64,000 bases of DNA, from positions 38,994 to 102,993 of the forward strand of contig JAMPBC010000002.1 in the NCBI GenBank assembly GCA_023666905.1. The letters run 5' to 3'. The position numbers were made by a program, and so were the translations under genes. A model generated the notes under the pieces. The model had not been told where the DNA came from. It searched no databases and was given only the letters and a program-made list of their open reading frames with translations. This document shows, one piece after another, positions 35,128 to 45,466 of this stretch; positions within the stretch are counted from its first letter, which is position 1, and every line of letters starts with the position of its first letter. The stretch is from Bacteroides sp. (GTDB taxonomy: Bacteria; Bacteroidota; Bacteroidia; Bacteroidales; Muribaculaceae).

Positions 35128-36582
35128 ATGAAATCATTGACTGACCTCCTTTCGGCCATTATGGTTGAAGAAATCATAGGAAGTGAAAACAAGGAAATCA
35201 CTTCGTTGGAGAGCGACTCCCGTAAAATAAAGCTTGGCTCCATGTTTGTGGCTGTGCGCGGCTACAATGTCGACGGTCATAAATTCATCCCCCTTGTCAC
35301 CCTGGCCGGCGCCGCCGCCGTGGTGTGCGAGGAGTTGCCCGAAAGGATTGAATCCAACGTAACATATATTAAGGTGGCAAATTCGGCAATTGCCCTTGGA
35401 TATCTGGCTTCGCAATGGTGGGGCAATCCCTCGCGCAAGCTCAAGCTTGTGGGCGTTACCGGCACCAACGGCAAAACCACCACCGCCACCCTCATCTACG
35501 AAATGGCACGCGCAATGGGCTACAAGGCCGGACTGCTCTCAACCGTTTGCAACTACATTGACTCCGAAGCCGTTCCAACAAATCAAACCACACCCGATCC
35601 CCTCACGCTCAACGAGCTGCTGCATCGCATGGTGGTGGCCGGTTGCTCCTATGCCGCTATGGAGGTCAGCTCCCACGCCGCACATCAGCACCGCATTGCC
35701 GGACTGCACTTCACCGGCGCCGTGTTCAGCAACCTCACCCGCGACCACATGGACTATCACAAAACCGTGGAAGCATACCGCGATGCCAAAAAATCGTTCT
35801 TCGACCTTTTGTCGCCCACATCGTTTGCTCTGGTAAACGCCGACGACCGCAACGGCGAGTACATGCTTCAGAACACCGCTGCCAAAAAGTACACCTACTC
35901 CCTGCGCAAGGACGCCGACTTCACCGGACACATTATTGAAAGCCGTATTGACGGCACCCTGATGCAGTTCAACGGACATGATGTGGAGGTGATGTTCACC
36001 GGCCGCTTCAACGCCTATAACCTTACGGCTGTCTACGGCACCGCCTGTCTGCTCGGATGGGAGCCTGAGAAAGTGCTTGTGGACATGAGTCTGCTTGTTC
36101 CCGTGGCCGGACGTTTCCAAACCATCCACGGCCCCAACAACGTCATCGCCATTGTTGACTACGCTCACACCCCCGACGCCGTGGTGAACGTGCTCACAAC
36201 CGTGGCCGAACTCCTTAACAAAAAAGGCAACATTATCACCGTGGTTGGCGCCGGCGGTAACCGCGACAAAGGCAAGCGCCCCCTTATGGCCCGCGAAGCT
36301 GCCCGCCTTTCCGACCGTCTGGTGCTCACATCCGACAATCCCCGCGACGAGGACCCCGAACAAATCATTGCCGACATGACCGCCGGCCTTGACACCGACG
36401 AGCTCCGCGCCCGCACCATTTCCATTACCGACCGCCGCGAGGCCATTCGCACAGCCCTCATGCTTGCCAAGCCGGGCGATGTGGTGCTCATTGCCGGTAA
36501 AGGCCACGAAACCTATCAGGAAATCCACGGCGTGAAACATCACTTCGACGACCGCGAAGTGGTGGCCGAATGTTTCAAATAA
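35128..36582 (+). CDS. murE: UDP-MurNAc-L-Ala-D-Glu:meso-diaminopimelate ligase
   Basis: A 484-residue Mur ligase adding the third amino acid of the peptidoglycan stem. The Walker-type loop is VTGTNGKTTTATLIYE (about residues 110-125). Central residues include EVSSHAAHQHRIAGLHF and NLTRDHMDYHKTVEAY. The specificity signature is DNPRDEDP near the C-terminus, where DNPR indicates meso-diaminopimelate rather than lysine. This fits a Gram-negative Bacteroidales cell wall. It lies 45 bp after ftsI. Confidence 0.96.
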   Translation: MKSLTDLLSAIMVEEIIGSENKEITSLESDSRKIKLGSMFVAVRGYNVDGHKFIPLVTLAGAAAVVCEELPERIESNVTYIKVANSAIALGYLASQWWGNPSRKLKLVGVTGTNGKTTTATLIYEMARAMGYKAGLLSTVCNYIDSEAVPTNQTTPDPLTLNELLHRMVVAGCSYAAMEVSSHAAHQHRIAGLHFTGAVFSNLTRDHMDYHKTVEAYRDAKKSFFDLLSPTSFALVNADDRNGEYMLQNTAAKKYTYSLRKDADFTGHIIESRIDGTLMQFNGHDVEVMFTGRFNAYNLTAVYGTACLLGWEPEKVLVDMSLLVPVAGRFQTIHGPNNVIAIVDYAHTPDAVVNVLTTVAELLNKKGNIITVVGAGGNRDKGKRPLMAREAARLSDRLVLTSDNPRDEDPEQIIADMTAGLDTDELRARTISITDRREAIRTALMLAKPGDVVLIAGKGHETYQEIHGVKHHFDDREVVAECFK

Positions 36583-36613
36583 TCCGAACAAATAATCAGC
36601 TAACCCCTTTCAC

Positions 36614-37876
36614 ATGCTTTACTATATATTTGAATTGCTCAAGGATTCCGGATTGCCCGGCGTGCGCCTGATGGATTACATCACCTTCCGCTCAGGGGCC
36701 TCGTTTGTGCTTGCTCTGTTCATTGCTTTGGTGTTCGGTCGCAAAATCATTGACCGTCTTCGCGCCATGCAGGTAGGCGAAATTGTGCGCGACCTCGGCA
36801 TTCAGGGTGAGAACAGCAAAAAAGGCACCCCCACCATGGGCGGTATCATCATAATCCTTTCAATTCTTGTGCCCTGCCTCCTGCTCGGCGATCTCACTAA
36901 CGTGTACATGCTGCTGATGATCATCTCCACAATTTGGCTCGGTATTCTCGGCTTCCTCGACGATTTCCTCAAGCTGAAGCGCCACAACAAGGATGGCATG
37001 AAAGGGAAGTTCAAAATCATTGGTCAGCTCGGACTCGGACTTATTGTGGGTCTCACCATGTGGCTCAGCCCCGACATTGTGGTGCGTGAAAATGTCAAAG
37101 TCTCCACCCCCGACAGCACCGAGCAAGTGGTCACTTACCGTCCCGAAAACGTCAAGAGTCCGCAAACCACCATCCCATTTGTCAAGAACAACAACTTTGA
37201 CTATCAGTGGCTCACCAAATGGGCCGGAAAATATGGCGCTACTGCCGGATGGATTGTGTTCGTAATCATAACAATCTTGGTGGTTATGGCAATCTCCAAC
37301 GGTGCCAACCTCACCGACGGCATCGACGGTCTCTGTGCCGGGACGTCGGCCATAATAGGCGTGGCGCTACTCATAATGGCCTATCTCGGCGGCCACGTGG
37401 TCTATGCCTCCTATCTCAACATACTCTACATCCCCGAAAGTGCCGAGCTTGTGGTGTTTATGGCTGCCTTTATCGGAGCCTTGACCGGATTCCTATGGTA
37501 CAATGCCAATCCCGCTCAGGTGTTCATGGGCGACACCGGCAGCCTCACCATCGGCGGTATCATTGCCGTGTTTGCAATCCTTACCCGTAAGGAACTCCTC
37601 ACCCCCATTCTCTGCGGAGTTTTCCTCGTTGAAAACCTCTCGGTGATGATTCAGGTGGGCTATTACAAGTATTCCCGCAAAAAACACGCCACTCCGCGGC
37701 GCGTTTTCAAATGCACTCCTCTTCATCATCATTTCCAGAAGTCCGCTGCCGACTGTGTCGACGTCATTCTGCGCCGCCCCTTCAACCCGGTGCCTGAACA
37801 GAAACTTGTGGTTCGTTTCTGGATTGTGGCCATTCTTTTGGCTGCCATTACATTTGTAACTCTCAAAATCCGTTAA
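36614..37876 (+). CDS. mraY: Phospho-N-acetylmuramoyl-pentapeptide-transferase
   Basis: A 420-residue integral membrane enzyme making lipid I on undecaprenyl phosphate. About ten hydrophobic helices are visible. Signature motifs are GTPTMGGIIII, DDFLKLKRHNKDGM, ANLTDGIDGLCAGTSA, FMGDTGSLTIGG and TPLHHHFQKS. It is longer than E. coli MraY (360) because of a roughly 60-residue hydrophilic insertion near residues 155-205, which is typical of Bacteroidetes. Confidence 0.97.
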   Translation: MLYYIFELLKDSGLPGVRLMDYITFRSGASFVLALFIALVFGRKIIDRLRAMQVGEIVRDLGIQGENSKKGTPTMGGIIIILSILVPCLLLGDLTNVYMLLMIISTIWLGILGFLDDFLKLKRHNKDGMKGKFKIIGQLGLGLIVGLTMWLSPDIVVRENVKVSTPDSTEQVVTYRPENVKSPQTTIPFVKNNNFDYQWLTKWAGKYGATAGWIVFVIITILVVMAISNGANLTDGIDGLCAGTSAIIGVALLIMAYLGGHVVYASYLNILYIPESAELVVFMAAFIGALTGFLWYNANPAQVFMGDTGSLTIGGIIAVFAILTRKELLTPILCGVFLVENLSVMIQVGYYKYSRKKHATPRRVFKCTPLHHHFQKSAADCVDVILRRPFNPVPEQKLVVRFWIVAILLAAITFVTLKIR

Positions 37877-37878
37877 TA

Positions 37879-39237
37879 ATGAATCCTCAGAAACTTGTTA
37901 TTCTCGGTGGCGGCGAAAGCGGTGTCGGAGCTGCCATTCTTGGTAAGGACAAAGGCTACTCCGTGTTCCTTTCCGACATGGGCACCGTGCCTGCGCGTTA
38001 CGCCGCCATGCTCAACGATGAAAACATTGAGTGGGAGCAGGGTGGCCACACTGCCGAAAAGCTTCTCTGCGCCGACCTGGTGGTGAAGAGCCCCGGCATC
38101 CCCCCCACGGCGCCAATGGTGAAAGCCATTACTGGGCGCGGCATTCCCGTTATCTCTGAAATAGAGTTCGCCGGCATGTTCACCAATGCCAAAATGGTGT
38201 GCATCACCGGCAGCAACGGCAAAACCACCACAACAATGCTCACCTACCACATTCTGCGCGACGCCGGGCTCAACGTGGGCCTTGCCGGAAACGTTGGAAA
38301 AAGCATGGCGCTTCAGGTGGCCCGCGACCCTCACGATGTTTACGTAATCGAACTCTCATCGTTCCAGTTGGAGAACATGTACAAGTTCAAGGCCAACATT
38401 GCCGTGATTCTCAACATCACCCCCGACCATCTTGACCGCTACGACTATGAAATGCAGAACTATGTCAACGCCAAGTTCCGCATTCTCAATAATCTCACTC
38501 CCTCCGATGCCTTCATCTATTGGCAAGACGACCCCGTGATCCGCCGTCAGCTCGCCCAGGTCACCACCGAGGCCCGCTTGTACCCCTTTGCCGAGCATGT
38601 GGAAAACGACACCAAAGCCTTTGTGGACAATCAGGATTGCATTGTGTTCAACACCCCGGAAACCTCGATGACCATGCCCCGCAGCGAGCTGTCGCTTCAC
38701 GGACTCCACAACCTTTACAACTCAATGGCCGCAGGCCTTTCCGCTTGCTTGCTCAACATTCGCAAGGACGATATTCGCCGTGCACTCTCCAACTTCGAAG
38801 GCGTTGAACATCGTCTGGAGTACGTGGCCACCGTAGGCGGCGTGCGCTGGATCAACGATTCCAAAGCCACCAACGTCAACTCCTGCTGGTATGCCCTTGA
38901 AAGCATGCCCGATGGCGGTGGCAAGTCGGTGGTGCTCATTCTCGGCGGCAAGGACAAAGGCAACGATTACTCTGAAATCCTTCCGCTGGTCCAGCGCAAA
39001 GTAAAGGCAATTGTGTGCATGGGTAAGGACAATGCAAAGCTACTCCAATTTTTCACCGGAAAAGTAGCCGACATTGCCGACACCCACTCGCTTGCCGATG
39101 CTGTGGAAGCTTGCCAACGCTTTGCTTCGGCCGGCGACACCGTATTGCTCTCGCCCTGCTGCGCAAGTTTCGACCTTTTCACCTCCTACGAGAACCGCGG
39201 CGAGCTATTCAAGCAAGCCGTAAAAAACTTGAAATAA
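37879..39237 (+). CDS. murD: UDP-MurNAc-L-alanine--D-glutamate ligase
   Basis: A 452-residue Mur ligase adding D-glutamate. An N-terminal Rossmann-like segment (LVILGGGESGVGAAIL) precedes the ATP loop CITGSNGKTTTTMLTYH (about 112-128). The ELSSFQLENMYKF motif and C-terminal INDSKATNVNSCWYAL and LSPCCASFDLFTSYENRGELF motifs follow. It starts 2 bp after the mraY stop codon. Confidence 0.96.
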   Translation: MNPQKLVILGGGESGVGAAILGKDKGYSVFLSDMGTVPARYAAMLNDENIEWEQGGHTAEKLLCADLVVKSPGIPPTAPMVKAITGRGIPVISEIEFAGMFTNAKMVCITGSNGKTTTTMLTYHILRDAGLNVGLAGNVGKSMALQVARDPHDVYVIELSSFQLENMYKFKANIAVILNITPDHLDRYDYEMQNYVNAKFRILNNLTPSDAFIYWQDDPVIRRQLAQVTTEARLYPFAEHVENDTKAFVDNQDCIVFNTPETSMTMPRSELSLHGLHNLYNSMAAGLSACLLNIRKDDIRRALSNFEGVEHRLEYVATVGGVRWINDSKATNVNSCWYALESMPDGGGKSVVLILGGKDKGNDYSEILPLVQRKVKAIVCMGKDNAKLLQFFTGKVADIADTHSLADAVEACQRFASAGDTVLLSPCCASFDLFTSYENRGELFKQAVKNLK

Positions 39238-39262
39238 CCCCGTAAAACAATAAAAATTCCGC

Positions 39263-40546
39263 ATGGACTTCACCTCCCCGACATCAGCTTCACCCTCCCT
39301 CGTCGCCACGCAAGCGGCCGTGAATGCCGACCCTCGCCTTGCCCCCGTGGCCAAGGGCGACAAGCACATTTGGGGGATTTACATATTTTTGGTAATAATC
39401 TCAGTGATTGAGCTTTACAGCGCTTCATCACGCGAGGTCAACATCGCCGGCATGGGCGTTTACGGCACCATTATCCGACACGGCGCAATGCTGCTGGCCG
39501 GGTTCGGCATTATATGGTTTTTGCAGCGCACTCACTATCGTGTGATTCTGCGCTGGGTTCCCATTTTTGCTCTGGTAAGTGTGGCAATGATGGTCTATAC
39601 CATATTTTTCGGAACCGACATAAACGGTGCCCGCCGCTCGTTCAACCTGCTCTTTGTCTCCATTCAGCCATCGGAATTTATAAAAATATCGGCTGCCATG
39701 ATGGTGGCCCTCATCATGTCGCGCTTCCAGCTCAAAGGTGGTGGCGTTGACTCCAGAGCCGTTGCCGCAACCGCTGCCATTATAATGATTTTTGGCGGAT
39801 TGCTTGTGCCTCAGGGGCTCACCAACACCATTATGCTCATGTGCATAAGCATTTCCATGATGATTATTTCGGGAATCGGTTGCCGAAAACTTGCCGTGGT
39901 GCTGGTGGTCTACGGTGCCTGTTTCGGACTCTACCTGCTTGTGTCGCACGATGACGACCATTCGCGCGTGGGCACATGGGTGGAGCGTATCGAGGCCTAC
40001 GTAGGCATGGGCAAGCCGAAATATGAAGAAAAAATAACCAGCGACAACCGTCAGGAAATGCTTGGTTACATTGCCCAGGCTCATGGCGGGATAACCGGAG
40101 TGCTCCCCGGCAACTCGCGCGAAACGTCGCGTCTGCCTCTGGCGTTCACTGACTATATCTACTCCATTGTGGTCGAGGAGCTCGGCCTGTGGGGCGGCCT
40201 GTTTGTGCTGGTGCTTTACCTGTGGCTGTTGGGCCGGGCAAGCACCATAGCCTCCCGATGTTCGCGAGCGTTTCCGGCCTTGCTTGTCATTGGAATGGCG
40301 CTTGTCATTGTGTTCCAGGCGCTGTTCCACATCTGCATTGTCACCGGCGTTATTCCCGTCTCCGGCCAGCCATTGCCCCTGATTTCCAAGGGCGGTTCCT
40401 CCATATTCGTCACCTCCATTGCATTCGGCGTGATGCTTAGCGTGAGCCGCTTCGCAGTGCGCACCGGTGGCAAGAAACGCGACATTAAAAATGAAATAGA
40501 GGTGCTTCCCGAAGAGGTGCGCGCCGACAATCCTTCACAACTTTAA
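39263..40546 (+). CDS. ftsW: Septal peptidoglycan glycosyltransferase FtsW
   Basis: A 427-residue SEDS-family polymerase of lipid II that works with FtsI. About ten membrane helices. Visible SEDS features are INGARRSFNLLFVSIQPSEFIKI, QGLTNTIMLM, and the extracellular loop segment LPLAFTDYIYSIVVEELG, followed by the C-terminal SGQPLPLISKGGSSIFVT. The N-terminal 33 residues are hydrophilic and cytoplasmic. Confidence 0.95.
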   Translation: MDFTSPTSASPSLVATQAAVNADPRLAPVAKGDKHIWGIYIFLVIISVIELYSASSREVNIAGMGVYGTIIRHGAMLLAGFGIIWFLQRTHYRVILRWVPIFALVSVAMMVYTIFFGTDINGARRSFNLLFVSIQPSEFIKISAAMMVALIMSRFQLKGGGVDSRAVAATAAIIMIFGGLLVPQGLTNTIMLMCISISMMIISGIGCRKLAVVLVVYGACFGLYLLVSHDDDHSRVGTWVERIEAYVGMGKPKYEEKITSDNRQEMLGYIAQAHGGITGVLPGNSRETSRLPLAFTDYIYSIVVEELGLWGGLFVLVLYLWLLGRASTIASRCSRAFPALLVIGMALVIVFQALFHICIVTGVIPVSGQPLPLISKGGSSIFVTSIAFGVMLSVSRFAVRTGGKKRDIKNEIEVLPEEVRADNPSQL

Positions 40547-40570
40547 TCCCATCCTCCTCCCCGTTCTCCA

Positions 40571-41692
40571 ATGAAGTCAACAGAAAAAAATAACAAACGC
40601 CCGCTGAGGGTGCTCATTAGCGGAGGTGGCACCGGCGGCCACATTTTCCCCGCCGTGTCCATTGCCAACGCCCTGCGCCGCCGCAACCCCGACACCGAAA
40701 TTCTTTTTGTGGGTGCGCTCGGGCGCATGGAAATGGAGCGCGTGCCCGCCGCCGGTTATGAAATCATAGGCCTTCCTGTGGCCGGTTTTGACCGTAAACG
40801 CCTGTGGCGTAACATCCAGGTGGTGGCGAAGCTCCTCCGCAGCATGGCAAAGGCCGGCAAGGTGCTGAAGAATTTCAACCCCGACATTGCCGTGGGCGTG
40901 GGCGGCTATGCTTCAGGCCCCATGCTCAAGGCCGCTCAAAAACGTGGCATCCCCACTCTGCTTCAGGAGCAAAACTCCTATGCCGGAGTCACCAACAAGC
41001 TCCTTGCTCAGAAAGCCGGCAAAATTTGCGTGGCCTACGAAGGGATGGACCGTTTCTTCCCTGCCGAGTCAATAGTGATGACCGGCAACCCCGTGCGCGC
41101 CGACATTGTGAGCTGCACCATGTCGCAGCGCGAGGCCCGGCTGAAACTCGGCATGGACCCGGACATGCCCATGGTGTTGGTGGTGGGTGGCAGCCTTGGT
41201 GCCCGCACCGTCAACGAGAGCATTGCCCGCTATCTGCCCGAAATAACGGCAACCGGTGCGCAAGTGCTTTGGCAAACCGGCAAAGCGTATGCCGGGGAAT
41301 GTGCCGAAATTGCCGAAAAATATCCCCATGTGAAAGCCACGGCATTTATCTCGGACATGGCCGCAGCCTATCGTGCCGCCAACCTGTTGGTGTCGCGCGC
41401 CGGTGCAAGCACCATTTCCGAAATCCAGCTTCTTGGAATCCCTTCGGTGCTGGTGCCCTCGCCCAACGTGGCCGAGGATCATCAGCGTAAAAACGCCCAA
41501 GCCTTGGCAAGCAGGCATGCGGCGGTAATGGTGCTCGATGCCGATGCTCCGCAGCAGCTTGGCAAAGTGGTAACCGAACTCATGGCCAATCCGGCCGAGC
41601 TGAAAACCATTGGCGAAAACGCCGCTGCGATGGCGCTGCGAAACAGCGATGAAAAAATTGTGGACTGCATCTATGAATTGTTGAACAAATGA
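40571..41692 (+). CDS. murG: UDP-GlcNAc:lipid I N-acetylglucosaminyltransferase
   Basis: A 373-residue membrane-associated GT28 enzyme producing lipid II. Motifs are ISGGGTGGHIFPAVSIANAL (donor/acceptor loop, about residues 17-36), the second glycine-rich loop VVGGSLGARTVNESI, LLQEQNSYAGVTNKLLA, and SRAGASTISEIQLLGIPSVLVPSP for UDP-GlcNAc. The stop codon overlaps the murC start as ATGA. Confidence 0.97.
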   Translation: MKSTEKNNKRPLRVLISGGGTGGHIFPAVSIANALRRRNPDTEILFVGALGRMEMERVPAAGYEIIGLPVAGFDRKRLWRNIQVVAKLLRSMAKAGKVLKNFNPDIAVGVGGYASGPMLKAAQKRGIPTLLQEQNSYAGVTNKLLAQKAGKICVAYEGMDRFFPAESIVMTGNPVRADIVSCTMSQREARLKLGMDPDMPMVLVVGGSLGARTVNESIARYLPEITATGAQVLWQTGKAYAGECAEIAEKYPHVKATAFISDMAAAYRAANLLVSRAGASTISEIQLLGIPSVLVPSPNVAEDHQRKNAQALASRHAAVMVLDADAPQQLGKVVTELMANPAELKTIGENAAAMALRNSDEKIVDCIYELLNK

Positions 41693-43062
41693 ACAAGCGT
41701 AAAATCTACTTTGTGGGCGCCGGCGGAATAGGCATGGCCGCACTTGAACGATATTTCCTCTCACAAGGCTATGAGGTGGGCGGTTATGACCGCACCCCCT
41801 CGGAACTCACACACGACCTTGAAGCCGAAGGTATTGGTATTACCTACGATGATTCCGCCGAGGCAATTGCCCCGCAATTCCGCAACCCCGGGGAAACTCT
41901 GGTAGTGTACACTCCGGCCATTCCCGAGTCGCACCCCGGGCTGGCCTGGTTCCGCGCCAACGGCTTTGAAGTTGTGAAGCGTGCTGCCGTTCTCGGTTTG
42001 GTGACGCGCCAAAGCAAGGCGCTCTGTTTTGCCGGAACGCATGGCAAAACCACCACGTCCTCAATGGCCGCGCACCTGCTTCACTCGCTTCCCGTGGGCT
42101 GCAACGCATTCTTGGGCGGAGTGCTCCGGAACTACAACACCAACTTCCTGCTCTGCGAAACTTCCCCCTATTCCGTGGTGGAAGCCGATGAGTATGACCG
42201 CTCATTCCATCATCTGCACCCCTACATTGCCGTTATCACAGCCACTGACCCCGACCATCTGGACATCTACGGCACCGAAGAGGCCTATCTGGAAAGCTTC
42301 GCTCACTTCACCGAGCTGATTCAGCCCGGAGGAGTGCTCATTAAGCACACCGGCTTGAAATTGCAGGAACGTCCGCATCCCTCGGTCAAGGTCTACACAT
42401 ACTCTCTTGATGAAGGCGACTTCCATGCCGAAAACATAAGGCGAGGCAACGGTACCATAACTTTTGATTTCGTAACTCCCGACGGAGGCCGCATAGACTC
42501 CATTGAACTCGGAGTGCCTGTGGAAATAAACATAACCAACGCCATTGCCGCCCTTGCGGCCGTGTGGGCAACCGGTGAACTGACTCCCGATGTGGCACGT
42601 TCGGCCATGGCCTCCTTCATGGGACCGAAACGACGCTTTGAATTCTGGCTTAAAAAGCCGCAGGGGCCGGTGGTGATTGACGACTACGCCCATCACCCCG
42701 ACGAGCTGCGCAATTCCATAGCATCGGTGCGCGCACTCTTCCCCGGCCGCAAGCTCACCGTGGCTTTCCAGCCCCACCTTTACACCCGTACCCGCGATTT
42801 CGCGCCCGAGTTTGCCGAGGCACTCTCGGCTGCCGACCGCGTGATTCTTTGCGACATCTATCCCGCTCGCGAGGAGCCTATTCCCGGTGTTACATCCGAA
42901 ATTATTCTTCAGGATGTGAACGTGCCTGACAAAAAGGTTATCCGTAAAGCCGACCTTGTCAGCACCCTGGCTGCCGATGGTTTCGACGTGCTTCTCACTG
43001 TAGGAGCCGGCGACATCTGCAACTATCTTCCCGAAATTGTCAACCTCCCCATTTGCAAATAA
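41689..43062 (+). CDS. murC: UDP-MurNAc--L-alanine ligase
   Basis: A 457-residue Mur ligase adding the first L-alanine. An N-terminal dinucleotide-type fold begins YFVGAGGIGMAALERYF; the ATP loop is CFAGTHGKTTTSSMAAHLL (about 111-129); EADEYDRSFHHLHPYIAVIT, IDDYAHHPDELRNSI and FQPHLYTRTRDF follow, all characteristic of MurC. It overlaps murG by 4 bp. The short variant FAGTHGKTTT supports MurC rather than Mpl, which is usually found outside this cluster. Confidence 0.93.
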   Translation: MNKRKIYFVGAGGIGMAALERYFLSQGYEVGGYDRTPSELTHDLEAEGIGITYDDSAEAIAPQFRNPGETLVVYTPAIPESHPGLAWFRANGFEVVKRAAVLGLVTRQSKALCFAGTHGKTTTSSMAAHLLHSLPVGCNAFLGGVLRNYNTNFLLCETSPYSVVEADEYDRSFHHLHPYIAVITATDPDHLDIYGTEEAYLESFAHFTELIQPGGVLIKHTGLKLQERPHPSVKVYTYSLDEGDFHAENIRRGNGTITFDFVTPDGGRIDSIELGVPVEINITNAIAALAAVWATGELTPDVARSAMASFMGPKRRFEFWLKKPQGPVVIDDYAHHPDELRNSIASVRALFPGRKLTVAFQPHLYTRTRDFAPEFAEALSAADRVILCDIYPAREEPIPGVTSEIILQDVNVPDKKVIRKADLVSTLAADGFDVLLTVGAGDICNYLPEIVNLPICK

Positions 43063-43068
43063 AAGCTC

Positions 43069-44064
43069 ATGCCACTGTCTGCCCGCTCACGCAATTTCAT
43101 TTTCTTAGGCCTCACCATCCTTGTTGTGGCCTACCTTGTTGTGGCTTGGTTCTTCACCGCCAAAGCATCGCAGCAGCGTTTGTGTCAGGGCGTGCTCATC
43201 ACAGTGCATGACACCTCCGAAATTCATTTCGTTACCCCCCAGGAGCTTTCAGCCGAACTCGGCGACCTCCCACGCACCGCGCTTTTCACCCCTCTCGCAT
43301 CAATAAACATTGACTCTATAGAACATTCGCTCAACCTCTTCGACAAAATAGAGCGCGTCAATGTCAACATTCTCAACTCTGGAAAAATTCTGGTGGATGT
43401 GTGGCCAATGCGGCCTGTGGCAAGAATTTTCGACTCCTCCGGCCACTCCTACTACATTAACCGCGCCGGAAAACGCATTGCCGCCGCCCCGGGTTATTTC
43501 CTTGACGTGCCTGTGATTCGCGGTGATTTTTCCGAGCTCTTCCCGGCAACATCGCTCATTCCGCTCATTGACTTCATTGAGGCCGACCCCGACTGGCGCG
43601 AAGCCATTTCAATGATTGATGTGCGCTCACCCTCGGACATTATGCTCATTCCCGTTATTCGCGGCCACGTAATTAACTTCGGCGATACCACCGACTTTGC
43701 CGACAAGTTCAAGCGCCTCAAGCTCATGTACTCCAAAGTGATGAGCGCTAAAGGCTGGGATTTTTACAAGGAAATTTCAGTGAAATGGCGCGGTCAGGTG
43801 GTGGGTATACGCCGCAACGCCAAGGCTGTGGGGCCCGAGTATCTGCTTGACGAGGAGAACGATGAGGAAACCACCGTGTCCACAGCCGAGCTTGACGAGG
43901 GGCTCAACTCCCGCGTGCGTTCCGAAAAGCCTCTCCCGTTTGAAAAGATGCAAAAACAGGCCTCGGCTCCTGCAACCGACAAGCCTGTTGAAAAGAAAAA
44001 AGACTCCGGGCAGGCCGACACCGCCCGCTCCTCCAAACCGAAAATAAAAAACAAAACAACATAA
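43069..44064 (+). CDS. ftsQ: FtsQ-like division protein
   Basis: A 331-residue bitopic protein. One membrane helix (FIFLGLTILVVAYLVVAWFF, about residues 9-28) is followed by a POTRA-like region with INIDSIEHSLNLFDKIERVNVNIL and a beta domain. The C-terminal 70 residues are charged and low complexity (Glu, Lys, Ala, Pro-rich), with many KKK and EE runs. Low sequence conservation is normal; topology and the place between murC and ftsA define it. It links the Z-ring to the septal wall machinery. Confidence 0.87.
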   Translation: MPLSARSRNFIFLGLTILVVAYLVVAWFFTAKASQQRLCQGVLITVHDTSEIHFVTPQELSAELGDLPRTALFTPLASINIDSIEHSLNLFDKIERVNVNILNSGKILVDVWPMRPVARIFDSSGHSYYINRAGKRIAAAPGYFLDVPVIRGDFSELFPATSLIPLIDFIEADPDWREAISMIDVRSPSDIMLIPVIRGHVINFGDTTDFADKFKRLKLMYSKVMSAKGWDFYKEISVKWRGQVVGIRRNAKAVGPEYLLDEENDEETTVSTAELDEGLNSRVRSEKPLPFEKMQKQASAPATDKPVEKKKDSGQADTARSSKPKIKNKTT

Positions 44065-44068
44065 ATTA

Positions 44069-45430
44069 ATGGAAGAAAGAAACATAATTGCCATTGAAAT
44101 AGGCAGCTCCAAAGTCAAAGGAGCCCTTGGCACATACAATCCTTCCAGCGGCATCCTCACTGTGAAGGCCGTTGAGGAGGAGCCGCTGCTCGACTGGGTG
44201 CGCTACGGTGTGGTGAGCAATGTGGAAGAAACATCGCGCCTTGTGGGCCGCGTTATCCGCAAAATTGAAAACGGCATCTCGCCCGGCAAAGTCCAAACCG
44301 TCAATGTGTCGCTCGGCGGTCGTTCATGCTGCTCTATGCCGGTTGATGTGGAGTATCGTTTGCCCGAAGAGCGCGAAATCACTGACGATATTCTCCTTGA
44401 ACTGCGTAAAAAAGTTGAGTCCACCCCTCTTCCTGACCGCGACTTGTATGCCGTGGTTCCTCGCGAATACAAAATTGACAAATCCGTAGTGGTCCGTCCC
44501 AAAGGCACGGTGGGTAAGCACATTGTCTTCTCGGCCAATCTCATCACATGCCGCCCCTCCACCTACCGTAACCTTGAAATCCTGTTCAAGAACAAGCTTC
44601 AGCTTGAAATTGACCAAAAGCATGTGCGTCAATTGGCTTTAGGCGACACAGTGCTCTCCAACGAAGAACGGGAACTCGGCTGCATGCTCGTTGACTTCGG
44701 CGCCGAAACCACCACTGTGTCAATCTACAAAAACGGCTACCTGCAGTACATGGCAACACTTCCGTTAGGTTCACGTAACATCACGCGCGACATAATGGCC
44801 CTCAATATCCTCTACGATAAAGCCGAGGACCTCAAACGCCGCGAGGGGCATGCTTCCGGGTCAGCTAACACCGCTGTCCAACACGTTAACGGAGTTGACG
44901 TTTCAGTAATTAACAAAAGTGTGGGCTTGCGTGCCACTGAAATAATTGCCAACATCAAGGAGCAAATAAAGCTTGCCGGGTTCAAAGTTTCCGACATCCA
45001 TGCCGGAATTATCATTGTGGGACGCGGAGCCCAGCTTGCCGGGTTCATTGACCGGCTGGCCGAAAAAACATCATTGAAAATTCGCATTGGCAACATCTAC
45101 GACCCCAAAATACGTTTCTCCGATTCGCGCATATCCCCGTCCGATGCTGCCGATGTTATCTCATTACTATATAGAGCCGCAATTCATGGAGCTGTAGAGT
45201 GTTTGAAAACCGAAGTGACCGACCTTAGCGAAGAGGAAGTTGAACCGGAACCGGAACCTGTTGTTCAAACTGATATCCCCCCAATAGAGGTAGAAGCAAC
45301 CGACACTACCAAAAAGCGCGGATTTCGCGCCCGCTGGCAAACGTGGACCGAGAAACTCGGCAACATGCTGGTGGAGCCCGATGAGATTGACGAGGAAGAT
45401 TCCGTGAAACTTACCGACGATCCCGATTAA
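44069..45430 (+). CDS. ftsA: Cell division protein FtsA
   Basis: A 453-residue actin-like ATPase that anchors FtsZ to the membrane. Motifs include IAIEIGSSKVKGALG (phosphate 1), VDFGAETTTVSIYKNGYLQ (phosphate 2), and IIIVGRGAQLAGFIDRLAE (adenosine region). The C-terminal tail (about 385-453) carries an acidic linker followed by a basic amphipathic segment (KKRGFRARWQTWTEKLGNML) that should be the membrane-targeting helix. It starts 4 bp after ftsQ. Confidence 0.95.
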   Translation: MEERNIIAIEIGSSKVKGALGTYNPSSGILTVKAVEEEPLLDWVRYGVVSNVEETSRLVGRVIRKIENGISPGKVQTVNVSLGGRSCCSMPVDVEYRLPEEREITDDILLELRKKVESTPLPDRDLYAVVPREYKIDKSVVVRPKGTVGKHIVFSANLITCRPSTYRNLEILFKNKLQLEIDQKHVRQLALGDTVLSNEERELGCMLVDFGAETTTVSIYKNGYLQYMATLPLGSRNITRDIMALNILYDKAEDLKRREGHASGSANTAVQHVNGVDVSVINKSVGLRATEIIANIKEQIKLAGFKVSDIHAGIIIVGRGAQLAGFIDRLAEKTSLKIRIGNIYDPKIRFSDSRISPSDAADVISLLYRAAIHGAVECLKTEVTDLSEEEVEPEPEPVVQTDIPPIEVEATDTTKKRGFRARWQTWTEKLGNMLVEPDEIDEEDSVKLTDDPD

Positions 45431-45466
45431 CCCTTATCTTCAGCTAATTTAACTCAACTTACAACG